Origin: Fusobacterium massiliense
GTDB lineage: Bacteria > Fusobacteriota > Fusobacteriia > Fusobacteriales > Fusobacteriaceae
Length of the DNA stretch: 64,000 nt
Assembly: GCF_900095705.1 (NCBI RefSeq)
Contig: NZ_LT608327.1
Location: 62,001 to 126,000 of the forward strand
Reading direction: 5' to 3'
The notes below the pieces were generated by a model. The model did not search any database, was not told the DNA's origin, and worked only from the letters and a program-made list of their open reading frames with translations. Shown piece after piece: positions 52,801 through 61,314 of the stretch; within the stretch, counting starts at the first letter, position 1, and every line of letters begins with the position of its first letter. The translations under genes were made by a program, and so were the position numbers.

Positions 52801-53427
52801 ATGAAGAAAAAATATTATCGAATCATGTTTATATCTTTAATAATACTAGCATTTTATATTTTATTCTTATACAACAAAGGATTAATAGCTTTTCTTTTAG
52901 TTTTATATCTCATAATTCTAACGCAATTTTTCCTTTCCTTTATTATTTCTACTATATTTGACACATATGAAAATCGGGATAAAATTGATAAACAAAAATA
53001 TTATAAAAGGTTTCTAAATTTTTTTAATGAATATTTAAAGATAAATGAAAAAAATTTTATTAAACTATGGAAAGTGTATTTTCTAGTCTCAATATTTATA
53101 TGGATTATTCCATTTCCATTTAATGAAAATGCACTTGAGGTACTGACCACAATTTTAGCTCTTTTAGAAGGTTCTTTAATAAAAAAAAATGTAAAATCCA
53201 AGGCTTTTTCAAATATACTTTATATAATGTTTTTATATCTTTTAATTATATTAGTAGGAGAATTTATTAAGGGAGAACCTTATAATAAATTTGAATTTAA
53301 TAAGAACTTTAATAGTTTTTACCTACAATATGATCTTTTTTTTACCTTGATAAGAGCTTATTTATTGGCTATATTATTCGTAAAAGCCTTTCAAATTTTC
53401 TTTTTTTTTAGTGAGAATAAAAAGTGA
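52801..53427 (+). CDS. hypothetical integral membrane protein
   Basis: 208 residues, not recognised. About six hydrophobic segments: two at 8-55 (IMFISLIILAFYILFL, LIAFLLVLYLIILTQFFLS), then 92-107, 112-124, 137-155 and 182-203, with a charged loop at 56-85. No motif identified. AGGAGAA lies 7 nt before the ATG. Stands alone between the rfbB remnant and an autotransporter remnant, so it could be a passenger of past rearrangements. Confidence 0.6.
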   Translation: MKKKYYRIMFISLIILAFYILFLYNKGLIAFLLVLYLIILTQFFLSFIISTIFDTYENRDKIDKQKYYKRFLNFFNEYLKINEKNFIKLWKVYFLVSIFIWIIPFPFNENALEVLTTILALLEGSLIKKNVKSKAFSNILYIMFLYLLIILVGEFIKGEPYNKFEFNKNFNSFYLQYDLFFTLIRAYLLAILFVKAFQIFFFFSENKK

Positions 53428-53441
53428 TAGAATGAAAATTT

Positions 53442-54774
53442 TATAAATATTAGATATATATTAACCTCAAAAAATAAAATAGTTTTATTATGCTTAGCAG
53501 CAGTTTTATTATCAGCTGACAGATATGTAGCTATGGGAGAACAAGCTGTTCTATTGGAAGGAGCTAATGCTGAAGGTTCTGTTGCTAATGCTCAAATAGA
53601 TGGAATGAGAAAAGCTAATGTAGAAGTAAAAGACGGAAAAGTAGTTGCAACATTGTTAAGAGAGAATCCAGTTGAATATTTAGGTGAGAATCCAGAAGAA
53701 TCTTCAAGAAATGTAGCAGAAAATGTTGAAAATGTATTCCAAGATTTAGATAGAAAAGTGTTCTCAGGTACTGCAACAGATAAAGAATTAACAATGGTAG
53801 CAACATTACAAGGTATGTCACCAACAAGCTTTTCATCAGCAACAGAGTTGATGTCAGGAGAAATATATGCTTCAGCACAAGCATTAACTTTCTCACAATC
53901 TCAAAATATTAATAGAGATTTATCAAATAGACTCTCTGGTTTAGATAATTTAAAAAATTCTAATAAAGATTCAGAAGTATGGTTCTCAGCAATAGGAAGT
54001 GGTGGAAAACTAAAAAGAGATGGCTATGCTTCAGCAGATACAAGAGTAACAGGAGGACAATTTGGTATGGATACTAAATTTGGACCAACAACTACTCTTG
54101 GAATGGCTATGAATTATTCATATGCAAAAGCAAATTTTAATAGATATGCCGGGAAATCAACTAGTGATATGGTAGGAGTTTCATTATATGGGAAACAAGA
54201 TTTACCTTATGGATTCTATGCAACAGGTAGATTAGGACTAGCTAATATCTCATCAAAGGTTGAAAGAGAATTATTAACTTTAACTGGAGATACAGTAACA
54301 GGAAAGATAAAACATCATGATAGAATGTTATCATCTTATCTGGAATTAGGAAAGAAATTTGGGTGGTTTACACCATTTGTTGGATATTCTCAAGATTATC
54401 TAAGAAGAGGAAGTTTCAATGAATCAGAAGCAGCTTGGGGAATAAAAGCTGATAAGAAAAACTATACAACAAGTAATTTCCTAGTTGGAGCAAGAGCTGA
54501 ATATTTAGCAGATAAATACAGAATACAAGCCTATGTGACACAAGCAATAAATACAGATAAAAGAGATTTATCGTATGAAGGAAAATTTACAGGAACTAAT
54601 GTAAATCAAAAATTCTATGGAGTAAAGCAAGCAAAGAATACAACATGGATAGGTGTTGGAGCATTTAGAGAAATAAATCCAGCATTTGGAGTTTATGGAA
54701 ATGTAGATTTCAGAGTAGAAGACAAGAAATGGGCAGATTCAGTAATTTCAACAGGATTACAATATAAATTCTAA
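53442..54774 (+). pseudogene. autotransporter beta-barrel domain lacking a passenger
   Basis: An open frame from about 53442 without ATG, GTG or TTG reads TSKNKIVLLCLAAVLLSAD, like a signal peptide, and joins directly RYVAMGEQAVLLEGANAEGSVANAQI. From ATG 53533 it gives 413 residues: a linker helix (about 40-140) and a type Va barrel (about 145-413) ending LQYKF, with the terminal Phe needed for BamA. The family in fusobacteria is mostly S8 serine protease autotransporters; here protease and stalk are missing, as if deleted between signal and linker. It might still be made from 53533, but without export signal. Confidence 0.8.
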
Positions 54775-54787
54775 AAAGTAATTATTT

Positions 54788-55240
54788 GAGACTGTAAAAA
54801 AAAGTCTGTAAATATTTTAAAACTATAGTCTTCTATGATAGAATATAAAATATCATAGGAGGCTATTTTTATGAAAGAAAAAAAGAAGTTTACAAAGTAA
54901 AACCATTAACAGAGGGGAAAAAGAATATTATTGCTACTTTAAAGAGTATGATATTAAAACTGCTGAAGATATTCAAGAAGCTCTTAAAGATCTTCTTGGA
55001 GGAACTATCAAATCTATGATGGAAGCTGAGATGGATGAGCATATTGGATATGAAAAGTATCAACATTCTGATGCTACTAATTATCGTAATGGCGTAAAAA
55101 AGAAAAATGTACGTTCTACTTTTGGTGAGTTTCAAGTTGAAGTTCCTCAAGATAGAAATTCCACTTTTGAACCTCAAATTGTTAAAAAGAGACAGAAAGA
55201 TATTTCTGAGATAGATCAAAAAATCATAAATTTGTACTGC
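54788..55240 (+). pseudogene. IS256-family transposase remnant with left end
   Basis: Left end GAGACTGTAAAAAAAAGTCTG at 54790, a hairpin, then a frame starting MKEKK at 54871. Two single-base indels in A-runs break the frame; from about 54940 it reads EDIQEALKDLLGGTIKSMMEAEMDEHIGYE, YRNGVKKKNVRSTFGEF, EVPQDRNSTFEPQIVKKRQK, classic N-terminus of IS256 transposases. The match stops at about 55232 (DQKIINLY); DDE catalytic residues and right end are absent. Inactive. Confidence 0.88.
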
Positions 55241-55281
55241 ATCCATAATTTTGGATGACATAAGATTGGAGGTGCAGTACA
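55233..55281. repeat. short inverted repeat at the IS256 breakpoint
   Basis: TGTACTGCA (55233-55241) and TGCAGTACA (55273-55281) pair exactly around 31 nt. It begins where the transposase similarity ends, so it may be the end of another inserted element. 55282-55382 holds only AT-rich sequence and the ribosome binding site of the next gene. Confidence 0.6.
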
Positions 55282-55382
55282 TCCAGGGATTTTTTCTAAA
55301 AATAGTCAAGTGTTTTTATTGTAATAAGTTTAATTTTATAATATAATGTTAAAAAGAATAAATTATAAAAAGGAATAATTTT

Positions 55383-56216
55383 ATGAAAAACTTAAAATTT
55401 CCAAAAAATATAAACAATAATTTAGAAACTATAATTTTTTTAAATGATTTATTGAGTGATAAAAATAAAGAAATATATTATTCTATGAAAGAAATTGAAT
55501 TTTTTGAAGCATCAATAGTTCCATATTTTCATTCGATAAATATGCAATTATATAAAACACATGAGAATATTTTTTATGATAATATAAATACAGAAATTGA
55601 AGCATTTTTTCTAAAAAATAAATATGCTAAAAATTTTAATAAAAAACATTTAGATTTATCTTTAGAGGATAAGCATAAGACTTATATTGAATTTACAACT
55701 ATGGAAAAAGATGCAGAAGATGCATTTTATATAATAGAAAGAAATATAAAAAATAAAAATCTTATTAATTTCAATGATAATATACAGAGTTCGTTCATTT
55801 CCTTGGTTGGAGAATTAGCAAATAATAGTTATGAACATGGTAATATAGATAAAGCTTATTTTTGTGGACAATATTTTCCTAGAATAAGTAAACTCTCATT
55901 TTCTATCAGTAATTTAGGAAATACTATAGTTGAAAACGTAAAACAAAAAAATTCAAATTTTTCAAATGAAAAATGTTTAGAGTGGATTTTTGAATTAGGA
56001 ACAACTACAAGAAAAGACGGCACGAGTGGTGGTCAAGGTTTATATGAACTAAGAAATATTGTACATAAACTGAAAGGAAATATTACAGTTATAAGTGGTA
56101 ATGATTATTATAATATTGATAAAAATAATATTATAAAATATCAATTTTTAGAAAATAAATATACAGGAACAACATTTATAATAGACATATATTATAATAG
56201 AGAGGTGAAATTATGA
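55383..56216 (+). CDS. HATPase-domain protein (RsbW/histidine-kinase-like ATPase)
   Basis: 277 residues. The C-terminal half is a GHKL ATPase: N-box FISLVGELANNSYEHG with Glu144, Asn147/148 and His152; GTSGGQGLYELRNIV (213-227) is the lid/G2 box; GTTFIIDIY closes the fold. The G1 Asp-x-Gly is degenerate (SNLGNT). No H-box or receiver, so not a normal sensor kinase. The first 120 residues are unique. Anti-sigma kinases of the RsbW type share this core. It overlaps a STAS-like gene by 4 bp, recalling RsbV-RsbW pairs, with a PIN nuclease gene as third member. Confidence 0.82.
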   Translation: MKNLKFPKNINNNLETIIFLNDLLSDKNKEIYYSMKEIEFFEASIVPYFHSINMQLYKTHENIFYDNINTEIEAFFLKNKYAKNFNKKHLDLSLEDKHKTYIEFTTMEKDAEDAFYIIERNIKNKNLINFNDNIQSSFISLVGELANNSYEHGNIDKAYFCGQYFPRISKLSFSISNLGNTIVENVKQKNSNFSNEKCLEWIFELGTTTRKDGTSGGQGLYELRNIVHKLKGNITVISGNDYYNIDKNNIIKYQFLENKYTGTTFIIDIYYNREVKL

Positions 56217-56515
56217 AAAAGATAATAACAATAAAAGATGCTATAAATAGTAAATTTGCAATAAAAGAAGAAAAAGGGCGAATACTTTATGAATGCCTTA
56301 GGAATTTATTAGAAGAAAATGAAGAAGTTGTACTTGATTTTAAAGATATTATAGCATCGACAACTAGATTTTTCAATGTTTCAATAGCTATATTATATAA
56401 AGATTTCCCAGAAAATATTGTTGATAATATAGAAATAATAAATACTAATTCTGTATTAAATTCACAATTGGAGGTATCAAAAAATGGAGCAAAAGAATTT
56501 TATAGAATTAAGTAA
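56213..56515 (+). CDS. STAS-like DUF4325 protein
   Basis: 100 residues. ITIKDAINSKFAIKEEKGRILYECLRNLLEENEEVVLDFKDIIASTTRFFNVSIAILYKDF follows the strand-helix plan of DUF4325, a STAS-like (anti-anti-sigma) domain: VVLDFKDI is the central strand and STTRFFN stands where the phosphorylatable Ser/Thr lies in SpoIIAA-type proteins. It overlaps the HATPase gene by 4 bp and the PIN gene by 32 bp. Likely binds the HATPase protein. The role is inferred by analogy with partner switches. Confidence 0.8.
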   Translation: MKKIITIKDAINSKFAIKEEKGRILYECLRNLLEENEEVVLDFKDIIASTTRFFNVSIAILYKDFPENIVDNIEIINTNSVLNSQLEVSKNGAKEFYRIK

Positions 56516-57044
56516 ATATACAAAAGGAAGTATAAATGAAAATAGTGTAATTTTTGATACTAATGTTCTAGTTGATTTATTTTATCCTGGAAATATAAAC
56601 CAGAGAACTCAAAAAGAACTTTTAAAACTGCAAGATATTTATCAAGACTGTTTAGAAGAAAATAAAAAGATATATATAATAGTCCCAATTATTTCTGAAT
56701 TTTATAATTTAGCATTTAATATCTCATTAAGAAATTATAAAACTAATAATAATATTCAAGGATTTTTTAATAGAAAAAAGTATAGAAATACTCAAAGTTT
56801 TAAAAATACGAATATAGGAATAGTTGGAATAATTGACAATTTTTCAAATCAATTTGAAATAAAAAAAATCAATTTTGATTATTTAAAAATTACTGATAGA
56901 ATACAAAAATTAGAAAAATTAGATTTTACAGATTTAATTATTTCAGATTTTTGTGAAAAAGAAAATACATGTTTGGTTACTTTAGATAAAGATTTTAAAA
57001 ATGTATTTATAAATAATTTAAAATTTAGTATAGTATCATTGTAA
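56484..57044 (+). CDS. PIN-domain ribonuclease-like protein
   Basis: 186 residues. PIN signature: SVIFDTNVLVDLF with Asp25, VPIISEFYNLAF with Glu72, DFTDLIISDF with Asp150 and Asp155, and VTLDKDF with Asp168/Asp170, the four acidic positions of a metal-dependent RNase. The start ATG 56484 lies within the end of the STAS-like gene and has GGAGG at 9-nt spacing, so it is real. PIN proteins are often VapC toxins, but no VapB-like antitoxin is adjacent; instead the HATPase/STAS pair could control it. Confidence 0.85.
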   Translation: MEQKNFIELSKYTKGSINENSVIFDTNVLVDLFYPGNINQRTQKELLKLQDIYQDCLEENKKIYIIVPIISEFYNLAFNISLRNYKTNNNIQGFFNRKKYRNTQSFKNTNIGIVGIIDNFSNQFEIKKINFDYLKITDRIQKLEKLDFTDLIISDFCEKENTCLVTLDKDFKNVFINNLKFSIVSL

Positions 57045-57090
57045 TTAAATTTTCTAATAGAATTAAGTTTATTAAGAAATATAAGAATAT

Positions 57091-57174
57091 TTAGGTTATT
57101 TGTCAAATCGTGTTGATGAAAAAGTTTAGACCATTACTTAGGATAATTAAGAGAATTTTTGAGAATAAAAACTT
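57091..57174 (+). repeat. 84-bp direct repeat, right copy
   Basis: TTAGGTTATTTGTCAAATCG ... TTAAGAGAATTTTTGAGAAT, ungapped match to 44251-44334. Marks the right side of the accessory island, 52 nt before the dps terminator. The terminator arm present in the left copy is missing here. Confidence 0.78.
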
Positions 57175-57225
57175 GAAAATAATAAGTCTAGAGAGTTGGA
57201 AAGATAAAGTATTTATTTTCTCAAT

Positions 57226-57267
57226 ATAAAAACTGCACCTCAAATCTTTAAGATCTTTGGTGCAGTT
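57226..57267 (-). terminator. terminator of dps
   Basis: Minus strand AACTGCACC pairs with GGTGCAGTT, then TTTTTAT; 12 nt past the dps stop codon. Confidence 0.85.
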
Positions 57268-57279
57268 CATTTTTATTTA

Positions 57280-57714
57280 TTATTTTGACATTGCTTCAAT
57301 GAACCAAAGTTGTTTTACGAAGTGAGAAATTTGATCTTCCATTTCGTTAGCAACAGCGAAATCATCTTCTTCGTTAGCAACTTCTCTTATTAATTTAGCA
57401 TCTGCTAACATTAATTCCATATCTTCTTTTATAGATTTTACAACTTCAGATACTTTAAAATCTTTAGCTTCTATTTCTTTAACAGTTGCATGTTGTAAGT
57501 AATCAGCTAATTTTACTAAAGGATATTCTCCTTTCATTTTGAAGATTTCAGCAATTACATCAAATTTATCAAAGTAGTAGTCATATAAAGTTTCTGTATA
57601 TTCGTGTAAAGATGAAAATCTTTCTCCAACTACATTCCAGTGTAGGTTATGAGTTTTAGTTATAAGCACTCCTAAGTTTGATAAATATCTGTTTAAATTT
57701 TCTTTATTTTTCAT
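57280..57714 (-). CDS. dps: Dps family DNA-protecting ferritin-like protein
   Basis: 144 residues. NRYLSNLGVLITKTHNLHWNVVGERFSSLHEYTETLYDYYFDKFDVIAEI holds the Dps ferroxidase ligands: His of NLHWNV, and Asp/Glu of the DxFDVIAE block. A dodecameric iron store that oxidises Fe(II) with peroxide and shields DNA. ATG with a GGAGG site. The promoter has TTGACA (57791-57786) and TATTAT at 17 nt or TATAAT at 20 nt. Terminator follows. Confidence 0.94.
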   Translation of the reverse strand: MKNKENLNRYLSNLGVLITKTHNLHWNVVGERFSSLHEYTETLYDYYFDKFDVIAEIFKMKGEYPLVKLADYLQHATVKEIEAKDFKVSEVVKSIKEDMELMLADAKLIREVANEEDDFAVANEMEDQISHFVKQLWFIEAMSK

Positions 57715-57762
57715 TTTAATACCTCCGTTACATAATTATATTATTTAATTTTCTATGACATT

Positions 57763-57791
57763 ATAATAACATATATGATATTTTATGTCAA
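57763..57791 (-). promoter_or_regulatory. promoter of dps
   Basis: Minus strand TTGACA (57791-57786) with TATTAT at 57768-57763 (17-nt spacer); TATAAT at 57765-57760 would need 20 nt. The AT-rich, partly symmetric spacer could hold a PerR- or Fur-type site, but I cannot assign one. Confidence 0.6.
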
Positions 57792-57858
57792 GAATTTTTT
57801 GTAATTATTATAAAAATAATAATTTTTATATTGAAATCAAATAAAAAATATTCCAAAA

Positions 57859-58404
57859 TTATTTTTCTATTCCATTTTCAAAATGTGCTTCTCTTAATAA
57901 ATTTCCATTAGTATCATATTCTTGATAAAGACCATCTATTTTTCCCTTTTCATTGTAGACACACTTTTTAAAAACTTGTTCATTAGAATGGTATTCAGTA
58001 TAATCTCCTACCATTTGTCCATCAACAAAATTTACATTTAATTTTATTTTTCCATTAGGGAAATATTTAATATTTTTAGAAGTAGTTCCATCATTCACAT
58101 AAATAGCTTCTCTTTTAAGAACTCCGTTAGGATAATATTCTTTGTATTCCCCAACTTTTCTTCCATCTACTAAGTTGTATTCAGTACTTATTTTACCATC
58201 ATTATAGAAAGTTTGGTATTTTCCATGTAAGTTTCCGTTTTTATAATTCTTTATTATTTCTATTGTACCATTCAAATAATAAGATTTATAAATCCCTTCT
58301 CTCACACCATTTACATAATTTCTTTCTTCTTGTACAACCCCATTATCGTAAATTTTTACCCATAAACCTTCTTTTTTTCCATCTTTGTTATATTGGTTAT
58401 TCAT
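57859..58404 (-). CDS. YwqK-family MORN-like repeat protein
   Basis: 181 residues built from about seven degenerate repeats of the form DGK..GxYxEYYxNGxLKxE (for example DGRKVGEYKEYYPNGVLKRE and DGQMVGDYTEYHSNEQVFKK). These beta-hairpin repeats class it with YwqK-like proteins, labelled as antitoxins in Bacillus. No toxin gene is adjacent, so the antitoxin role is not supported here. No signal peptide. AGGAGG precedes the ATG. Fusobacteria often carry several such genes. Confidence 0.88.
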   Translation of the reverse strand: MNNQYNKDGKKEGLWVKIYDNGVVQEERNYVNGVREGIYKSYYLNGTIEIIKNYKNGNLHGKYQTFYNDGKISTEYNLVDGRKVGEYKEYYPNGVLKREAIYVNDGTTSKNIKYFPNGKIKLNVNFVDGQMVGDYTEYHSNEQVFKKCVYNEKGKIDGLYQEYDTNGNLLREAHFENGIEK

Positions 58405-58522
58405 GATAAAAACCTCCTTAATATGATTAAAAAAACTTCCTATTTAAAGTATATAACATTTTTTAAAATAAATAAAGAAAAATATTGTTTATTTTTTATA
58501 AGAAAAGTATAAATTTAAAAAA

Positions 58523-58602
58523 TAGTCTATGATGTCCGTATTAGTTTTAAGATTTTATGTTCATTGAACTTGTAGAACTCATACGGCTGTCAAGAGACTT
58601 TA
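58523..58602 (-). repeat. P-repeat, orientation B
   Basis: AGTCTATGATGTCCGTATTA ... CTCATACGGCTGTCAAGAG, full length with weakened left centre; the tail AAAAGTATAAATTTAA precedes it at 58503. First copy after the 26.1-58.5 kb gap. Ends just before the stop of the histidine kinase gene. Confidence 0.86.
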
Positions 58603-58607
58603 TTTTA

Positions 58608-59954
58608 CTAGAAAGTTATAATAAATTCGGTACTTTTATTAAGTTCACTCTTTATTTCAGCCTTAGCAGAATGTAATTCTAAGATTTTTTTGACCATTGA
58701 TAGTCCTAATCCACTTCCTTTATTTTCATCTTTGTTTCTCGAGCTTTCAACTTGAAAAAATCTATTCCAAACTTTTTCAATATTTTCTTTTGAAATCCCA
58801 ATCCCATTATCTTTTATTTTAAGAATGAGTTTATCATTTTCTAAGTAGAAAAAAACATCAATTTTATTTTTAGTAAATTTTATTGAATTATTTAATATAT
58901 TTATAAAAACTCTTTCTATCATAATTTTGTTTCCATAAAATGTTAAGTCTTGTTGGATATCTTTGTTAAGTTCTATCCCTTTTTCTTTAATTAACCCATT
59001 GTAATCTTCAAGTATTTGAGTGAAAGTATTTGAGATATCAAAATTTTCTTTATCAATTTCTTTTTTTATATCCAGTTTAGAAAGTTCCATAATCTGATTT
59101 ATTAGTTCTTTCATTTTTTTTGATTGTCTTTCAATTACTTTTAATGAATCTTTAGCTTCTTCAAAAGTATCTGAATATTTAAGAGCATATTCACTCTCAG
59201 ATAGAATAACAGTTAAAGGTGTTCTTAACTCATGAGATACATCTGCTGTAAATTGTTTTTCTCTAATAAAGCTATTTTCAACTGTATCAAGCATTTCATT
59301 TAAAGTGTTTGCTAAGGCAGACACTTCATCTTTTGCATAAAACAAGTCAATTCTTTTTGAGAAATTTTGTTTTTTTGTGATTTCTTCTGTTGTTTCACTT
59401 ATAGATTTTATAGGTAAAAATCCTTTTTTTACTATTTTATACCCACCATAAACAATTAAAAAAATTGCAAAAGGAGTTAAAAATAATAGGATATATACAA
59501 ATTTTAATAGTTCTCTTTCAAAAATTGCTATTGGAAATATTCCTCTTACCCATTCTCCATTTTCATTTATTTTTACATCATAGTATAAAAATTTTGTCTT
59601 AGAATTTTTAAAAACATTTATATCTTCTATTGAAAATGGAAGAGATGAATCAAATTTGTTTGGAACTCTTCCTTCTATGATATTATTATTATTATCATAT
59701 TTTAAGAAATAAATACCATTATTAAAAGATTTGAACTTCTCGGGCTTATATAATATCTTTTCAACACCTTCTATTAATTCTTCGGTTTTACTATCATTAA
59801 TAAATTTATCTTCAAGATAAAATCCAATTGCTATAATTGAAAAAAATAGAATAATTATAAAAAAGCTATACCATATTGTTAATCGTATTTTTATTGGAAG
59901 CCTTAAAAATAATTTTTCAAAGAAATTTATTTTTTTAATCTTCTCTAATGACAT
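58608..59954 (-). CDS. HAMP-domain sensor histidine kinase
   Basis: 448 residues. Membrane segments at about 26-48 (LTIWYSFFIIILFFSIIAIGF) and 150-172 flank a 100-residue periplasmic sensor; HAMP at 175-225; H-box SHELRTPLTVIL with His241; N-box ERVFINILNNSIKFT; G-boxes DNGIGIS and GSGLGLSMV. Paired with the OmpR-type regulator, whose gene overlaps its start by 20 bp. The signal is unknown. The operon begins with a LolC/E-LolD transporter, so an envelope signal is plausible. Confidence 0.94.
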   Translation of the reverse strand: MSLEKIKKINFFEKLFLRLPIKIRLTIWYSFFIIILFFSIIAIGFYLEDKFINDSKTEELIEGVEKILYKPEKFKSFNNGIYFLKYDNNNNIIEGRVPNKFDSSLPFSIEDINVFKNSKTKFLYYDVKINENGEWVRGIFPIAIFERELLKFVYILLFLTPFAIFLIVYGGYKIVKKGFLPIKSISETTEEITKKQNFSKRIDLFYAKDEVSALANTLNEMLDTVENSFIREKQFTADVSHELRTPLTVILSESEYALKYSDTFEEAKDSLKVIERQSKKMKELINQIMELSKLDIKKEIDKENFDISNTFTQILEDYNGLIKEKGIELNKDIQQDLTFYGNKIMIERVFINILNNSIKFTKNKIDVFFYLENDKLILKIKDNGIGISKENIEKVWNRFFQVESSRNKDENKGSGLGLSMVKKILELHSAKAEIKSELNKSTEFIITF

Positions 59955-60606
59955 AACCCAATCCTCTCTTAGTAAATATTAAATCTTTTGAATCTCCAAT
60001 AACTATTTTTTTTCTAATATTTTTAATAATAACATCTATGATATTTGATTCACCTTCATAATCAAAATTCCATACACCATCTCTAATTTTATCTCTACTA
60101 AGTATGTGTCCCTTATTTTGTATAAGATATACAAGTACCTCATACTCCTTTGCTGTAAGCTCAATATTTATTCCGGCTCTAGTTACTATTTTTTTATTTA
60201 TGTCTATTATTAAATTATCTATTTGTAAAATGTTAGTAGTATTGCCAAATTTTCTTCTTGTAATAGCTCTAATTCTAGCTGATAACTCATCAAAATCAAA
60301 AGGTTTAATCAAATAATCATCAGCTCCTAAATCTAGACCTTTTACTTTGTCATCAATACCATCTTTAGCAGTCAACATAAGAACAGGAGTATCATTATTT
60401 TCCTTTCTCATTGTCTTTAAAACTTCATAACCATTAATTTTGGGCATCATAACATCTAAAATTACTAAATCATATTCTGTCGAATTTAGATAATCCAAGG
60501 CTTCTTCTCCATCAAAAACATTATCAACATTAAAATTATTTTTCTTTAAATACTTAGTAATAATATTATTTAAATCTCTTTCATCTTCAACTACTAATAC
60601 TCTCAT
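59935..60606 (-). CDS. OmpR-family response regulator
   Basis: 223 residues. Receiver domain with VVEDERDLN acidic pair, phospho-acceptor Asp51 (LVILDVMMPKING), Thr of MLTAKDG and Lys of YLIKPF. C-terminal winged helix: LTAKEYEVLVYLIQNKGHILSRDKIRDGVW and VDVIIKNIRKKI to TKRGLGYVIRED. Partner of the histidine kinase, co-translated with it. Located 30 nt downstream of the ABC ATPase gene, so the transporter and the two-component system form one unit. Confidence 0.95.
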   Translation of the reverse strand: MRVLVVEDERDLNNIITKYLKKNNFNVDNVFDGEEALDYLNSTEYDLVILDVMMPKINGYEVLKTMRKENNDTPVLMLTAKDGIDDKVKGLDLGADDYLIKPFDFDELSARIRAITRRKFGNTTNILQIDNLIIDINKKIVTRAGINIELTAKEYEVLVYLIQNKGHILSRDKIRDGVWNFDYEGESNIIDVIIKNIRKKIVIGDSKDLIFTKRGLGYVIRED

Positions 60607-60636
60607 TTTTCTCCTTTATTCCAGATATTAACTATT

Positions 60637-61314
60637 TTATATTTTTCCTTTTTTTAGGTATAGTTGTCTATCTGTTATCAGTGATAAGTCTTTTGCATGA
60701 GTTACAACAACTATTGTTTGACCGTATTCTTTATTTATTTTTTTGAAAAGTGAAAAAATAAGCTCACTTGTATCTTCATCTAAATTTCCAGTAGGTTCAT
60801 CAGCTAGAATTAAACTAGGTCTATTTATCATAGCCCTAGCAATAGCAACTCTTTGTTTTTCTCCACCTGACAACTGATTCGGCTTATGATTAAATCTTTC
60901 TTCTAAACCAACAATTTTTAATAATTCCTTGGCATGTTCTTCAATTTCTTTTTTACTCTTATATTTTTTTAACAAAGCCGGTATCATGACATTTTCTAAG
61001 GCTGTAAACTCACTCATAAGATAATGGAATTGAAATACAAAGCCTAAAAAGTTATTTTTAATTTCATTTTTCTCATTTTCACTTAAAGAAGAAACTTCTT
61101 TATTATCTATCCAAATTTTTCCTGCATCAATTTTATCAAGTAAGCCCATAATATTTAAAAGAGTAGATTTCCCAGAACCAGATTTACCCAAGATAGAAAT
61201 AAATTCACCCTTTTTTATATCTAAATTTAGTTCTTTTAATATATGAAGTTTATTTCCAGTTTCCATATAGAATTTATCTATATTTTCTAATTTCATTATT
61301 ATATCATTATTCAT
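60637..61314 (-). CDS. lolD: ABC transporter ATP-binding protein (LolD-like)
   Basis: 225 residues. Walker [10 protein letters not shown] at 43-51, signature [15 protein letters not shown], Walker [16 protein letters not shown]-loop VVTHAKDL. The MacB/LolD subgroup is indicated by [24 protein letters not shown]. Works with the FtsX-type permease encoded just upstream, probably releasing lipoproteins from the inner membrane. Start ATG 61314 has GGAGG 9 nt upstream; an earlier in-frame ATG lies before that site. Overlaps the permease gene by 8 bp. Confidence 0.92.
   Translation of the reverse strand: MNNDIIMKLENIDKFYMETGNKLHILKELNLDIKKGEFISILGKSGSGKSTLLNIMGLLDKIDAGKIWIDNKEVSSLSENEKNEIKNNFLGFVFQFHYLMSEFTALENVMIPALLKKYKSKKEIEEHAKELLKIVGLEERFNHKPNQLSGGEKQRVAIARAMINRPSLILADEPTGNLDEDTSELIFSLFKKINKEYGQTIVVVTHAKDLSLITDRQLYLKKGKI

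Noticed and set aside
53615-53896. Leu-rich minus-strand frame opposite the autotransporter linker
   Set aside because: Composition is that of an antisense of a Glu/Asn/Gln-rich helix region; no ribosome binding site and no known domain.
54890-55309. 139-codon minus-strand frame across the IS256 remnant
   Set aside because: It is the shadow of the transposase frame on the other strand, whose IS256 motifs are clear; the minus frame gives no recognisable protein.
57721-57791. PerR or Fur box at the dps promoter
   Set aside because: The region is AT-rich and partly symmetric, but no stretch matches a 7-1-7 box well enough to claim.
57859-58404. Repeated motif inside the gene that might be a DNA repeat array
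   Set aside because: The periodicity is at protein level (YwqK/MORN repeats) with one open frame; nucleotide copies are too diverged.
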